A DNA stretch of 34,065 nucleotides from IMG/VR virus record IMGVR_UViG_3300005467_000030, positions 1-34,065 of that record. One strand, 5' to 3'. The stretch's first letter is position 1. Every line of letters begins with the position of its first letter. The stretch comes from a virus. The notes beneath the pieces are model-generated. The model saw nothing but the letters and a program-made list of their open reading frames with translations. It was not told where the DNA came from and searched no databases. The translations under genes were made by a program, and so were the position numbers. Positions 13,550 through 21,627 of this stretch are shown here, in pieces.

Positions 13550-14410
13550 CTAGGCGACGAGGTCGAAGCGCCACGGCTGCAGCGTGGCCGCGTTGTACGG
13601 CGGCGTCAGCACCCGCGCCTTGAAGTCCGATTCCACGTAGCCGCCCTGCTTCATCGGGTAGGCGAGGCCCTCGAGCTCGGTGTAGTAGAGGATGAACTTG
13701 AACACCGAGGCCCGGCGGGTGGCGATGCCGTAGAGCCGCGCTTGGGGCGGCACGACCGGGTACGCGGTGGGGCCGATGACCGTCTCGTTAATGGACACGC
13801 CGGACTGCCCGGAGCCGACGTTGACGACGCTGAACGTGCCCGCGTCGTTGGCGACGAAGGCGGTCGGCGCAAAGCCGGTGGTGATGGTGACGCCGGTGAC
13901 CGAGGCCGTGTCGACGGTCGCCACCGTTGAGCTCGTGGTGACGGCGACCGCCGCCTTGCCGGTCGCGAGGTCGTACACGGTGTACGACTGCACGGCCGTG
14001 GCCACGATGGCGTAGTCGCCGTTGACCGGCGTGCCGGGGGTGGTGACCACGCACCGCGCGCCGACGGTCGTGCCCTGGATGTTCTGCACGCCGTCCGAGG
14101 TCAGCGCAGGGCCGGACGCAACGACCTTTGTGTACGAGCCCCCGGTCAGGAGCGAGACGAGGGCCGGCGGAGTGTCGGTCAGCTTGGCCGAGAGCTCGGC
14201 CTTCATTTCCTTGATGTCGGCCGCGAGCGGGAACAGGTAAGCGCCGCCGCGGATCTCCTCGAGGGTGAGGTCGATCTTGATCTCGGCCGACATCGGGGTG
14301 TCGATTGCGATGGGCACGCCAGCGCTCAGGCCCCCCAGGTTGCCGGGCAGCGGAACGACGGCGAGGTTCTTGACGCTGAAGGCGATGCTTCGGCCGGTCT
14401 CGACTCCCAT
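13550..14410 (-). CDS. Major tail protein (tail tube)
   Basis: This 286-aa, beta-rich protein sits immediately before the tail chaperones, the fixed position of the tube subunit. The N-terminus (RSIAFSVKNLAVVPLPG) and the helix EEIRGGAYLFPLAADIKEMK belong to the tube domain; the C-terminus (ASVFKFILYYTELEGLAYPMKQG, ESDFKARVLTPP) closes it. Residues about 100-215 look like an inserted Thr/Val-rich module (VTTPGTPVNGDYAIV, VTGVTITTGFAPTAF), perhaps a surface-exposed domain. The ATG has AAGGAG upstream within the preceding gene's end. A hairpin follows the stop, as often seen after abundant structural genes. Confidence 0.82.
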   Translation of the reverse strand: MGVETGRSIAFSVKNLAVVPLPGNLGGLSAGVPIAIDTPMSAEIKIDLTLEEIRGGAYLFPLAADIKEMKAELSAKLTDTPPALVSLLTGGSYTKVVASGPALTSDGVQNIQGTTVGARCVVTTPGTPVNGDYAIVATAVQSYTVYDLATGKAAVAVTTSSTVATVDTASVTGVTITTGFAPTAFVANDAGTFSVVNVGSGQSGVSINETVIGPTAYPVVPPQARLYGIATRRASVFKFILYYTELEGLAYPMKQGGYVESDFKARVLTPPYNAATLQPWRFDLVA

Positions 14411-14414
14411 CTAC

Positions 14415-14717
14415 CTACTCCTTCGCTCCGCCGGTCGTGGCGGCCGTGTTCTTGGCGTCCTTCTGTGCCTTCTTCGCTGCGGCGGCCTTCTCCTCGTCGG
14501 TCATCGCGAGCGACCAGCCCATCGGCTTGATGACATCGTGGTCGTCCGACTTGAGCTGGTCGGCCTCCTCCTGCGAGATGTCCGCGAAGAACAGGGGGCC
14601 GCCTTCCGGCCCCTTGAGGTCGGCGTGCTCCTGGAAATCGACGACCCGGCCCGCCGGGTGCTCGGCCGACCCGCCGACGTGGAAGCGGGTCCACCTGGTT
14701 GCGAGTAGTCGCGGCAT
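14415..14717 (-). CDS. Small protein preceding the major tail protein
   Basis: In this 100-aa protein the first 70 residues look like a small globular fold (ATRWTRFHVGGSAEHPAG, LFFADISQEEADQLK), and the C-terminus is a Lys/Ala helix (EEKAAAAKKAQKDAKN). The composition and layout resemble the 126-aa gene after the major capsid protein, which also has a DxT-rich body and an Ala/Lys tail. A strong AAGGAGGAG ribosome site precedes the ATG. No function was recognised; it may be a capsid or tail accessory factor. Confidence 0.65.
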   Translation of the reverse strand: MPRLLATRWTRFHVGGSAEHPAGRVVDFQEHADLKGPEGGPLFFADISQEEADQLKSDDHDVIKPMGWSLAMTDEEKAAAAKKAQKDAKNTAATTGGAKE

Positions 14718-14726
14718 GTCTCCTCC

Positions 14727-15227
14727 TTAGGTGGTGGTGCGTCGGTACGGCTTGAGGCGGGCGCTCAGGTGGGCCACGCCAGGCAGGTGTTCGTGCGGCT
14801 CGACGCCTCGTCGCCGCAGTTCCATGTCGATGACGACATCGATGATTCGCCAGTCGCCGGCAGGCCAAGGATGCGCGTCGCGCGCGGCTACCTCCGCGAC
14901 CAGGCGTGGATATTGATCGGCGAGAGAGCCCTCGATCTTCATGCACCCGAAGCCCGCCGCGTACCCTCCATGTTGTCGGTAGGGGTAGCGGCACCAATGA
15001 TTCGCGCAACGCAGCATTGAATCGACCGCCCACGGCCACGGAATGATGTCGTGCTCGATGACCACGAAAGTCTCGTGAGCCTCCCAGAGCTCGACCAGCA
15101 GTCGGCCGTAAGCCAGGTTGTCATCGAGGCGCACTGGCTCGGGCTCGAGCCCGTCGGCGCGCAGAACTCGAGCGACTAGCTCGTGATACTCACGCGGGCC
15201 CGGTGCCCACGGAATGACAACCCTCAC
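14727..15227 (-). CDS. Glycosyltransferase-like protein
   Basis: This 166-aa protein has features of a compact GT-A fold. An N-terminal strand (RVVIPWAPG) and helix lead to FVVIEHDIIP (residues 54-63), which resembles the acidic metal/nucleotide-sugar site (Glu58-His-Asp60) of GT-A enzymes. YAAGFGCMKI (89-98) resembles the acceptor-loop Gly motif, DWRIIDVVID (125-134) the second catalytic region, and His153 (GVAHLSARLK) the late metal-binding histidine. It could add sugar to virion proteins, such as the next gene's tail tube, or to host glycans. It lies in the late operon between neck and tail genes; the start is GTG, nine bases from the tail-terminator stop. Reading is by motif shape only. 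Confidence 0.6.
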   Translation of the reverse strand: MRVVIPWAPGPREYHELVARVLRADGLEPEPVRLDDNLAYGRLLVELWEAHETFVVIEHDIIPWPWAVDSMLRCANHWCRYPYRQHGGYAAGFGCMKIEGSLADQYPRLVAEVAARDAHPWPAGDWRIIDVVIDMELRRRGVEPHEHLPGVAHLSARLKPYRRTTT

Positions 15228-15233
15228 TGGCGG

Positions 15234-16031
15234 CTACGAATAGACCTTCGAGAAATGGACCTTGAAGTGCAAAGGGACGCTGAGCGTGAGCGACGAGTAG
15301 TCGAAGTGCGGCTCGCCGCCGTCCTCAAGTTCGATCTTTTCAATCCACGACCTCAGCTGAGGCGATGCCACGCCGAGCAACGGCGAGGGATTGATCCCCG
15401 TGTTCGAAGGGTTCGGGCCGCCCGCCTCCCCCAGGTTGAGCAGGTAGTCGAGGCGATCGCGGACGTCCTCGGCGAGCTTCCTCGAGGGAGACGAGTCGTA
15501 GACCTTGACGATGAGGAATGTCTCGTACAGACGAACCGGAGGTCGAACCTTCGGCTGCGGAGTCGGGAACTCATGCTCCGGACCGACCACCACGCACCAG
15601 TAGAAATCCGGCGTGTCAACGACGATGCGGGGCTCGACGTCGTGAATGATGGTCGGCAGCGGACTTACAAGTGAGCCGGACGCATGCGTCGAGCCGAGGT
15701 TAGCGCTGAGTGTCAGTTGGCCAGCGGCTACGCCTCCACGCTTGACTTGCATGACCTCGGGCGTGACTCCGCCAAGCCAGATCCACATGAGGTCGCGGTA
15801 GTTCACGCTCGAGGCAACCGGAACGACCGCCTGGCCTGCAGCTGCTCCGCCGCCGGCGATGGTCGTGGCGCTGAACAGTCCCGCGGTCGGGCGCGGCGGG
15901 CCAGTGCCCGTAGCTGCAGCAATGCGCTGAGGACTGCGATTGGCGAGCGTTAGAAGGCTCGGGTTCCCGGTGCTGGTGTCAGTCGAATCGACAACGAGCG
16001 CCTGCCACACAAGCCGCGTGATATCGCTCAC
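15234..16031 (-). CDS. Tail terminator / tail completion protein with apparent inserted domain
   Basis: In this 265-aa protein the C-terminal half (RLYETFLIVKVYDSS, RKLAEDVRDRLDYLL, PLHFKVHF) resembles tail-terminator ring proteins, which stop tube growth and bind the connector. Residues about 35-125 are Gly/Ala/Thr-rich strands (VVPVASSVNYRDLMW, EVMQVKRGGVAAGQLTL) that look like an inserted beta module. The ATG overlaps the upstream gene by four bases. It is the last of the neck cluster before the glycosyltransferase and tail tube. Assignment rests on position and the helix-strand pattern. Confidence 0.6.
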   Translation of the reverse strand: MSDITRLVWQALVVDSTDTSTGNPSLLTLANRSPQRIAAATGTGPPRPTAGLFSATTIAGGGAAAGQAVVPVASSVNYRDLMWIWLGGVTPEVMQVKRGGVAAGQLTLSANLGSTHASGSLVSPLPTIIHDVEPRIVVDTPDFYWCVVVGPEHEFPTPQPKVRPPVRLYETFLIVKVYDSSPSRKLAEDVRDRLDYLLNLGEAGGPNPSNTGINPSPLLGVASPQLRSWIEKIELEDGGEPHFDYSSLTLSVPLHFKVHFSKVYS

Positions 16032-16684
16032 AGACCGAACTCAGCTGTCGCTTCCGCCCATGCCGTCTGCGGCAACCACTCGTTGACCAGTGGCCACACG
16101 TACAGGAGCGTCGGCAGCAGATATGGGTGGGGCGACCGATGCACCACTGGCTTAAAGACGATGGTGTGGCCGTCAGGGCTATAGCGTAGGTACTTGGCCT
16201 TTTTCGCGGCTATGGTTCCGCCGAGCTCGGCGATGCGCGCGTACTTCTCAGCTGGCGAGCCGGCTGGCACCCCAATGCGACCCTCAAGTAGCTCGACCGA
16301 GGACTTGATCACGATCATCGACAGCAAGCGCCGCAGAGTGCCACCCGGCACCTTGCGGATCCGATAGCCGCCATGGCCGGTTGCGGCGAGACGGCGCTGG
16401 TCGGTGGTAATCGCAAAGCCTCGCGGGTTGGCTGGGCGTGAGTTCCGTGAGCCACCGGCGCGAGTGATCTCATCGAGGTCCTCGATGGCGAAATTGCGAT
16501 CGCCTTTCGGCGCGGCGGCCTTGGCGAACTTCAACGCCAGGACCATCACATGCCGGAAGTTCTTCTCGAGCGACCGCTCGAACGCGTCGAAGAACAGGAG
16601 CCCGTGAGCGTGTGCTGCGCGCCAGTCGATCGATACCTTCACCTCGAAGGACCCATCGGCGCTGCGGCCAATGACGTCGGCCAC
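16028..16684 (-). CDS. Neck / tail-completion protein (HK97 gp10-like)
   Basis: This 218-aa protein has a central region with FFDAFERSLEKNFRHVM, LALKFAKAAAPKGDRNFAIEDLDEI, the helical pattern of HK97 gp10-like neck proteins, in which a long helix is followed by an A-P-x-x-T/D-like turn. A C-terminal part from about 105 includes PAEKYARIAELGGTI and a basic, aromatic tail. The start is the GTG at 16684 shortly after the previous stop; GGAGG lies 12 bases upstream. The frame is open further upstream but that would overlap the preceding gene heavily. It probably joins head connector and tail. Confidence 0.65.
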   Translation of the reverse strand: MADVIGRSADGSFEVKVSIDWRAAHAHGLLFFDAFERSLEKNFRHVMVLALKFAKAAAPKGDRNFAIEDLDEITRAGGSRNSRPANPRGFAITTDQRRLAATGHGGYRIRKVPGGTLRRLLSMIVIKSSVELLEGRIGVPAGSPAEKYARIAELGGTIAAKKAKYLRYSPDGHTIVFKPVVHRSPHPYLLPTLLYVWPLVNEWLPQTAWAEATAEFGL

Positions 16685-16689
16685 GAGTT

Positions 16690-17106
16690 CTACATGCCTC
16701 CGCCGACTACCTGCAGCTCGAGCTCGATGTGGTGGATCCCGGTCCTGGTCTTGGCCGCCCTCGCCGGCGCGACGACGATGTAGTCGCCCTGCTGCGTATC
16801 GAGCACGTGCCAGTCGACCGCGCCGGATCCAGCGGGCTTGAACAGCGCCCACAGGTCGCGCGTGACCGCGCCCGCGGCGTCATAGATCGCTGGGGGCAGG
16901 GTCGCGAGGTGCGTCGATATTGGGACGTCAGCCGCATCGGTTACTAGACGGCGACCTTGCCCCGAGCGAGCCTCGATCTTTCCCTGCACCTGAAATCCAC
17001 CACCAGGCGCAAGCGATCGCGTAAAGCCGCCCTGCAGGTCCGATGTGTCCCCGGCGCCAATCGGGACCAGAGTGAGAGTCTCATTCAGCCAGTCGACCAG
17101 CGGCAC
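16690..17106 (-). CDS. Head closure-like neck protein
   Basis: This 138-aa, beta-rich protein has strands LTLVPIGAGD, FQVQGKIEARSG and WHVLDTQQGDYIVVAPARAA, then GIHHIELELQVVGG. The size and beta-barrel layout, and a place between major capsid and tail genes, suit a head-closure or stopper ring. The GTG start is three bases from the previous stop. No specific family was recognised. Confidence 0.6.
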   Translation of the reverse strand: MPLVDWLNETLTLVPIGAGDTSDLQGGFTRSLAPGGGFQVQGKIEARSGQGRRLVTDAADVPISTHLATLPPAIYDAAGAVTRDLWALFKPAGSGAVDWHVLDTQQGDYIVVAPARAAKTRTGIHHIELELQVVGGGM

Positions 17107-17109
17107 GAC

Positions 17110-17553
17110 CTACGAGGTCCTGAAGGCGTCCAGTGGGTCGTAGGCCAGACCAGCCGCGGTCTCAGTGTTGGCCGGCGCGCTCCTGCCGGCCTGGCGCCAC
17201 AGGGCCAAGACGTCAGCTGGGAGGTCAGCTCCGCCAATGCCCGCTGGAACGGAAGCAGAGCTGGCGACCCGTGCCATCACCTCCGGATCCATGCGCACGG
17301 GCTGTGGCAAACCTGCGATGGGTACCTCGAGAGCCTTGCCGCTGAGCGTGAGGTCGAGGCGAGTCTCTGGCTCTTCGACTTTCCCTGGGAAACCAGCGCC
17401 GCGTGTGGACTTGGGTCGCATCCGTTCGACTCGCCCTGCGATGACGAGGTCGTGACCTGACACGACTACCTTGGTCACGTGTACGCCGGCGCGAGCGAGG
17501 AGTCGACGAATGAACTCCTCGCTCACGGGTGCGGCATTTTCTTCAGAAGACAT
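17110..17553 (-). CDS. Neck-region protein of unknown function
   Basis: This 147-aa protein opens with a helix (VSEEFIRRLLARAGVHV), followed by strands (VTKVVVSGHDLVIAGRVE, RLDLTLSGKALEVPIAG) and a helical C-terminus (DLPADVLALWRQAG). The first 95 residues could form a small beta-barrel. The ATG has GAGAGAG just upstream. Its position between capsid and neck genes suggests a connector or capsid accessory, but nothing specific was recognised. Confidence 0.65.
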   Translation of the reverse strand: MSSEENAAPVSEEFIRRLLARAGVHVTKVVVSGHDLVIAGRVERMRPKSTRGAGFPGKVEEPETRLDLTLSGKALEVPIAGLPQPVRMDPEVMARVASSASVPAGIGGADLPADVLALWRQAGRSAPANTETAAGLAYDPLDAFRTS

Positions 17554-17580
17554 TGCTCTCTCATCCCCGAAACGCCCTAG

Positions 17581-18279
17581 CTAGCCGGCCGGGGCAATGT
17601 CGACGCGGTAGTGGCAGAACACGTCGACGATGTCGACCGTGCCCGTGTTCGCCATCGGAAACGACAGGCGGCCGACCACCTTCTGCAGGTCGACCGACAT
17701 CAGGAACGGGGTGCCGAGGAGGATCTGCGCGGTGACCACGAGGCCCGCGCCTGTGACGCCGGCCGCGCCGAGCCACGTGGCCGGGCTGGAGGTCGAGGCG
17801 CCGTCGATGGCGGTCACGACCGGGGCGGCGGCCGCCGCCGCGACGGCGGGGTAGGCGACCGACCGGATGGCGAGCGTCGGCGCGGCCGAGAGGGCCACGA
17901 CGCCGACGTTGTAGACGACCTCGACCGACTTGAGGGTCATGCCCAGGCTCGACCCGTCGATGCGCTGCTGCTCGAACGCGAAGTCGAAGTCGACGAGCGC
18001 GGTGGCCGCGCCCGAGGCCAGGACATGCAGGCCCTCCACGCCGGCCGCGAACTCGGTGTTCGAGTATGCGATGGAGGCGACCACAATGCCCGTCAGCGCG
18101 GCGGGTGGGATGACGGTGACCATCGGATCCCACCGGGCGTAAGGCACGGCCTGGCGCGGGCCGGAACCGCCGGCGATGCGGCGCACCGCCGTGGTCAGGC
18201 CACCCTTGTCCGTGACGAGGGTGTAGCCCCGCAGCGCGAGCGGGGCCTTGAGGCGGGCGAGCTCGATGACGGATCTCAT
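17581..18279 (-). CDS. Capsid accessory / structural protein
   Basis: This 232-aa, Val/Ala-rich protein shows beta-rich segments such as VTVIPPAALTGIVVASIAY, MTLKSVEVVYNVGVVALS and DIVDVFCHYRVDIAPAG. The charged N-terminal helix (VIELARLKAPLALRG) may anchor it. It follows the capsid and a short gene, as decoration or vertex proteins do. Its style resembles the two proteins between the MuF gene and the repeat protein, which have similar beta stretches ending with short acidic tails. No family was recognised. Confidence 0.6.
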   Translation of the reverse strand: MRSVIELARLKAPLALRGYTLVTDKGGLTTAVRRIAGGSGPRQAVPYARWDPMVTVIPPAALTGIVVASIAYSNTEFAAGVEGLHVLASGAATALVDFDFAFEQQRIDGSSLGMTLKSVEVVYNVGVVALSAAPTLAIRSVAYPAVAAAAAAPVVTAIDGASTSSPATWLGAAGVTGAGLVVTAQILLGTPFLMSVDLQKVVGRLSFPMANTGTVDIVDVFCHYRVDIAPAG

Positions 18280-18284
18280 CGGGC

Positions 18285-18665
18285 CTATTCCTTCGCGGCC
18301 GCGGCCGCCTTGGCTGCCTTCGCCGCGCGCGCTGCCGCCAGGCGGTCGGGCTTGGCCTCGTCCTCGATGCCCTTCGACTTGAGATGCGCAGCGACCTCCT
18401 CCGGCTCGCAGGCGACGATGCGCGCCGGCCGGTCAGTGCCGGGCAGCTTCTCGAGCATGGCGACCCGCACCGCCGCGGTGTCTGTCACCTGCATCGGCAC
18501 CGGGATCTGCTTGCTGTGGTCCGGGTGCCCGTCACGCAGAACGGTTGGCGCGTGCACGTGCTCGATCTTGAGCTCGGCCGGCCCGCCATCCTCGCTGTTC
18601 TCGAGGACCTCCTGGTAGAACGACGCGCGTGGGTGGGCCGCTTTGACCCAGATCTTGCCTGGCAT
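18285..18665 (-). CDS. Small protein downstream of the major capsid gene
   Basis: This 126-aa protein has an N-terminal beta segment (KIWVKAAHPRASF), a His-containing stretch (IEHVHAP, GHPDHSK), a helix (AAVRVAMLEKLPG) and a Lys/Ala repeat tail (ARAAKAAKAAAAAKE). AGGAGGT lies seven bases upstream of the ATG. The layout parallels the 100-aa gene before the major tail protein. Function is unknown; a capsid-associated role is inferred from position. Confidence 0.65.
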   Translation of the reverse strand: MPGKIWVKAAHPRASFYQEVLENSEDGGPAELKIEHVHAPTVLRDGHPDHSKQIPVPMQVTDTAAVRVAMLEKLPGTDRPARIVACEPEEVAAHLKSKGIEDEAKPDRLAAARAAKAAKAAAAAKE

Positions 18666-18732
18666 GCGGAAACCTCCTGAGTGGGATGGATGTGCGGGCT
18701 GCCTCGGACCCGGCAGTTGGGCAGAGCGGCTC

Positions 18733-19986
18733 TTAGACGAAGGTCAGGGTCGAGCTCGCGAGGGCGAGGAACTTGTCGAATCCGATCACCTGGCTCACGA
18801 CGATCTCGTTCAGCTGTGAGCGGATGTCCTTGTCGGTTTCTGTCAGAGCCGAGTTGTTCTCGACCAGCTGCTCGATGCCGAACCTCTTGTCGAGGCCGAC
18901 CAGTAGGCCGCCCGGAGCCCAAGGGTGGTAGACGAGGTTGACATTGACGCCGTAGATGTTCACGGACATCGACAGCTTGCCGGTCTGTACGCGCTGGTCC
19001 GGCTGCTGGAGCAACGCCAGCAGGGTGAGTGGGTCGACGTTGGGGAACTGCAGGGTGAGCACCTGGAGCAGCTCGTTGAGCCGCCCGATTACGGTGGTCA
19101 TGTGCAGCGGGTAGAGGGAGGCCCGGAAGATGAGCCAGGCCTTGTAGGTCAGGCCCTTGGTGATGGTCGACGTCTGGCTGGTCACCAGGTCGGTGACGGT
19201 GCCAGGGCCCGCCGGAGCTGCGGGGTCGAGCGACGAGGCGTTGAAGTTCGGCGCCGCGTTGCCGTTGCCGTCGCCGTTCTGCAGGATGTTGATGGCGTGG
19301 GTGGCCAGGTCAAGCTTGATCTGCATGGCGATACGGGCGAGGAACAGCGAGAACAGGTCGACGCGCAGGCGGCGGTAGGTCTCGTATGTTCCCTTGAGGG
19401 CGACGCCGTACTTCTGCAGCTTGACGTTGTTCTCGAAGGTGGCGATGGTGATCGGTGGGATCTCTGCGCCCTCTTCGACCCTCTGCAGCTGGCGCTGTGA
19501 CTGCCCGGGCGCCGTCTGGATGTTGTCGTTGAGGTAGATCGCCTTGTACGTGTCGGTGTCGATCGGGGTCACCTGGGCCACGATGTCGCCGAGCACATCC
19601 TCGGGCAGGGGGATGATCCTCATCTGCCGGTTGATGAACTCCGGGTAGAGGATCCAGGACTGCGGCTGGTCGCTGGCGAAGAACCGGGTGCCGTCAGGCT
19701 TGATCGGGTTGTAGAACTCCTCGAGCCGCGAGGCGGGCTTCATCAGACGCAAGTCCGGCTTGGTCCTGATGTTGAAGTGGTGCAGCTGGCGCTCGAAAGC
19801 GTCGAGCTTTCCAAGCGACGAGTACTCGCCCGAGTCGGGGTACCGCTCGCTCGGATCGACTTCCTCGAGCTTGGCCGACAGGCGCTTGCGCTCGTTGCGG
19901 CACTCGCGCACGATCTGCCAGTCGGCTCCCTCGGCCTTGAGGATCTCCTGGAACGACGGCTTGAACTGCGTGATGGTTGGGGCCAC
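18733..19986 (-). CDS. Major capsid protein (HK97-fold)
   Basis: This 417-aa protein lies just after a decoration-type protein and the protease-scaffold, the typical order. It has an N-terminal charged coiled-coil-like arm (ECRNERKRLSAKLEEVD), then a globular region with GTRFFASDQPQSWILYPEFI, DTDTYKAIYLND, KYGVALKGTYETYRRLRVDLFSLFLARIAMQIK (long spine-like helix), and a C-terminal domain (IYGVNVNLVYHPW, LLVGLDKRFGIEQLVENN). The N-arm may be removed by the protease or act as part of the scaffold interaction. The start is GTG, with AAAGGAGG 12 bases upstream. Length fits HK97-fold capsids. Confidence 0.85.
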   Translation of the reverse strand: MAPTITQFKPSFQEILKAEGADWQIVRECRNERKRLSAKLEEVDPSERYPDSGEYSSLGKLDAFERQLHHFNIRTKPDLRLMKPASRLEEFYNPIKPDGTRFFASDQPQSWILYPEFINRQMRIIPLPEDVLGDIVAQVTPIDTDTYKAIYLNDNIQTAPGQSQRQLQRVEEGAEIPPITIATFENNVKLQKYGVALKGTYETYRRLRVDLFSLFLARIAMQIKLDLATHAINILQNGDGNGNAAPNFNASSLDPAAPAGPGTVTDLVTSQTSTITKGLTYKAWLIFRASLYPLHMTTVIGRLNELLQVLTLQFPNVDPLTLLALLQQPDQRVQTGKLSMSVNIYGVNVNLVYHPWAPGGLLVGLDKRFGIEQLVENNSALTETDKDIRSQLNEIVVSQVIGFDKFLALASSTLTFV

Positions 19987-20034
19987 TCGGGTCGTTTCCT
20001 CCTTTCGGGTTTGTGTGGCTGGCCGGGTGGCCGC

Positions 20035-20463
20035 CTAGTTCTTCTTGACGAGGCAGACGGTGTTGCCAGTCGCGGGGTCGACCACAAAGCCGACGCATAC
20101 GGCCTGCTTGTTGGCCGCCGTCTGCGTGACCTTGCCGGTGCCGTCGACACCAACCGCGACGTTCGGGGCCGGGTTGGTCGCCACGAATGCGAAGGTCATG
20201 TAGCCGCGGTCCTGGACCGACATCATGCCGTCGGTCGAGACCTGCTTGACCTTGCCGTAGAGCTCGTTGCCGGAGGCGCCCAGGCCGACGAGCGGCGTGC
20301 CGGTGCCGACGTTGGTGAGCGTCACGGCGAGCTTCAGCGAAGTTGAGGGGACGAAGCCGCCGGCGCCGAGGGTCGGCAGGTTGATGGTGCCGTCGCCGAG
20401 GATCGTCGCGAAGTGAGCGTCGAGCTCGTCCCAGGCCGTGGAGAGTCGGGGGTCGTTCGCCAT
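20035..20463 (-). CDS. Capsid decoration protein
   Basis: This 142-aa, beta-rich protein has TSLKLAVTLTNVGTGTPL, YGKVKQVSTDGMMSVQDRG and GFVVDPATGNTVCLVKKN. It resembles trimeric head-decoration proteins of the lambda gpD class in size, composition and location (between scaffold/protease and major capsid). Two cysteines near the C-terminus could pair. AAGGAGG lies upstream of the ATG. It would stabilise the expanded shell. Confidence 0.72.
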   Translation of the reverse strand: MANDPRLSTAWDELDAHFATILGDGTINLPTLGAGGFVPSTSLKLAVTLTNVGTGTPLVGLGASGNELYGKVKQVSTDGMMSVQDRGYMTFAFVATNPAPNVAVGVDGTGKVTQTAANKQAVCVGFVVDPATGNTVCLVKKN

Positions 20464-20508
20464 CTGTCGGTTAGCCTCCTTCTAGGGCGTGGTGGTGGGT
20501 GGGGCGGA

Positions 20509-21627
20509 CTACCAGGGGTTGGTCTTGAAGAGGTCCACGTTGACCGCGGCGGCCACCGCGGCGGGCAGCTTGGTCTTCGTCGGTGTGCCCGGCAGCAGGC
20601 CCGGTGTCGTCTGCCGGCCGACGCGATCCACGAGCGATGGCAACCAGTCCGGTCGCTCCTCCACTGGGGCGTTCGCGAAGCGCTTCCAGGCATCGCGCTC
20701 GAACTCCTTGGTCAGTTCCTCGATCTGTCCGAGCTCCATCGAGGGCAGCAACCGCTTGTAGAGCTCGGCGTTGAAATCGGTGCCTCGCGCGCGCACACCC
20801 CAAGCCAAGAGCTCCCCGGCGACGGCGCGGCGGTAGTCGCGGCCAGCTTTGGCCTGCGCGACCAGGGCGCGGATCGCAGCGAACTCGGGGGCGCGCAGCG
20901 CCGCCTCGAGTTGCAGCGCGCGCCTGGCCCTGGCCTCATGGTCGGCCGAGCGACCTGGCACCAGGACGGGCTGGTCGTGGGCCGAGCCTGCAGGCCCCGG
21001 CCCGATGGCGCTCGACGTAATCGGGATGGCGTCCTCGGCCGACTGCTGCTCAACGTCCTGCTCGTCCTCTTGCGCGTCGGTCGCAAGAAGGTCCGAGATG
21101 ATGCCGTTGATGGTGCCCAGAGCCGACTTGACCTTGGCATCGAGGTTGGCGCCCGCGTTGCCGATGGCGATTGAGCGCGATCGTCCGCCACCGATGCTGC
21201 CGTTGGGCGGCATGGTGCCGTTGCCGCTTCCGTTTGGCGTTGCGCCCGACCCATAGTCGAGCGTCTTGAGCCCAGCGGCTTGTCCCGGCTCGAGGTCCTC
21301 CTGCGACGCCATGTTGTCCGGCAGCCCGTACTGCATGCCGCCCTCAGCGCCAATGCCGACCAAAGTCTTGAGCGCCTTGAGCGCCTCGGCGTGAGCATCG
21401 TGCGCGTCGGCCATCTGGTCGAGGATCCCCTGCATCTGGGATGCCATGTCCGGAGCCATCGCAGGGCCCGCGCGCTTGACCATCGACGCCGCGACGCGGT
21501 TCACGAGGTCGGGCGTCACGTCGTCCGGATTGGCGCTGATCAGCGCATCGACGATGCGCTCGCGCTCGGCGACGGGCATCCTCACGCCGGCGAGGTTGGC
21601 GAAGGTCTCTGGGTCGAGTGGCGTCAT
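20509..21627 (-). CDS. Nested scaffold protein from an internal start
   Basis: The ATG at residue 526 of the polyprotein is preceded by GGGAGG with a four-base spacer (21632-21637), as good as the real gene starts here. The product, about 372 aa, would begin MTPLDPETFANLAGV and consist of the helical Ala/Glu/Gln-rich part with a linker containing GSGATPNGSGNGT. In lambda the scaffold Nu3 is made the same way inside the protease gene C, with shared C-terminus. Expression from this start is inferred from the ribosome site and the domain break. Confidence 0.55.
   Translation of the reverse strand: MTPLDPETFANLAGVRMPVAERERIVDALISANPDDVTPDLVNRVAASMVKRAGPAMAPDMASQMQGILDQMADAHDAHAEALKALKTLVGIGAEGGMQYGLPDNMASQEDLEPGQAAGLKTLDYGSGATPNGSGNGTMPPNGSIGGGRSRSIAIGNAGANLDAKVKSALGTINGIISDLLATDAQEDEQDVEQQSAEDAIPITSSAIGPGPAGSAHDQPVLVPGRSADHEARARRALQLEAALRAPEFAAIRALVAQAKAGRDYRRAVAGELLAWGVRARGTDFNAELYKRLLPSMELGQIEELTKEFERDAWKRFANAPVEERPDWLPSLVDRVGRQTTPGLLPGTPTKTKLPAAVAAAVNVDLFKTNPW

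Noticed and set aside
18699-18716. Weak inverted repeat CTGCC/GGCAG after the major capsid gene
   Set aside because: Only five base pairs with an eight-base loop and no U-tract; not strong enough to call a terminator.
20413-21174. Plus-strand open frame of 253 codons
   Set aside because: It is antisense to decoration and scaffold genes and lacks a ribosome site or recognisable structure.
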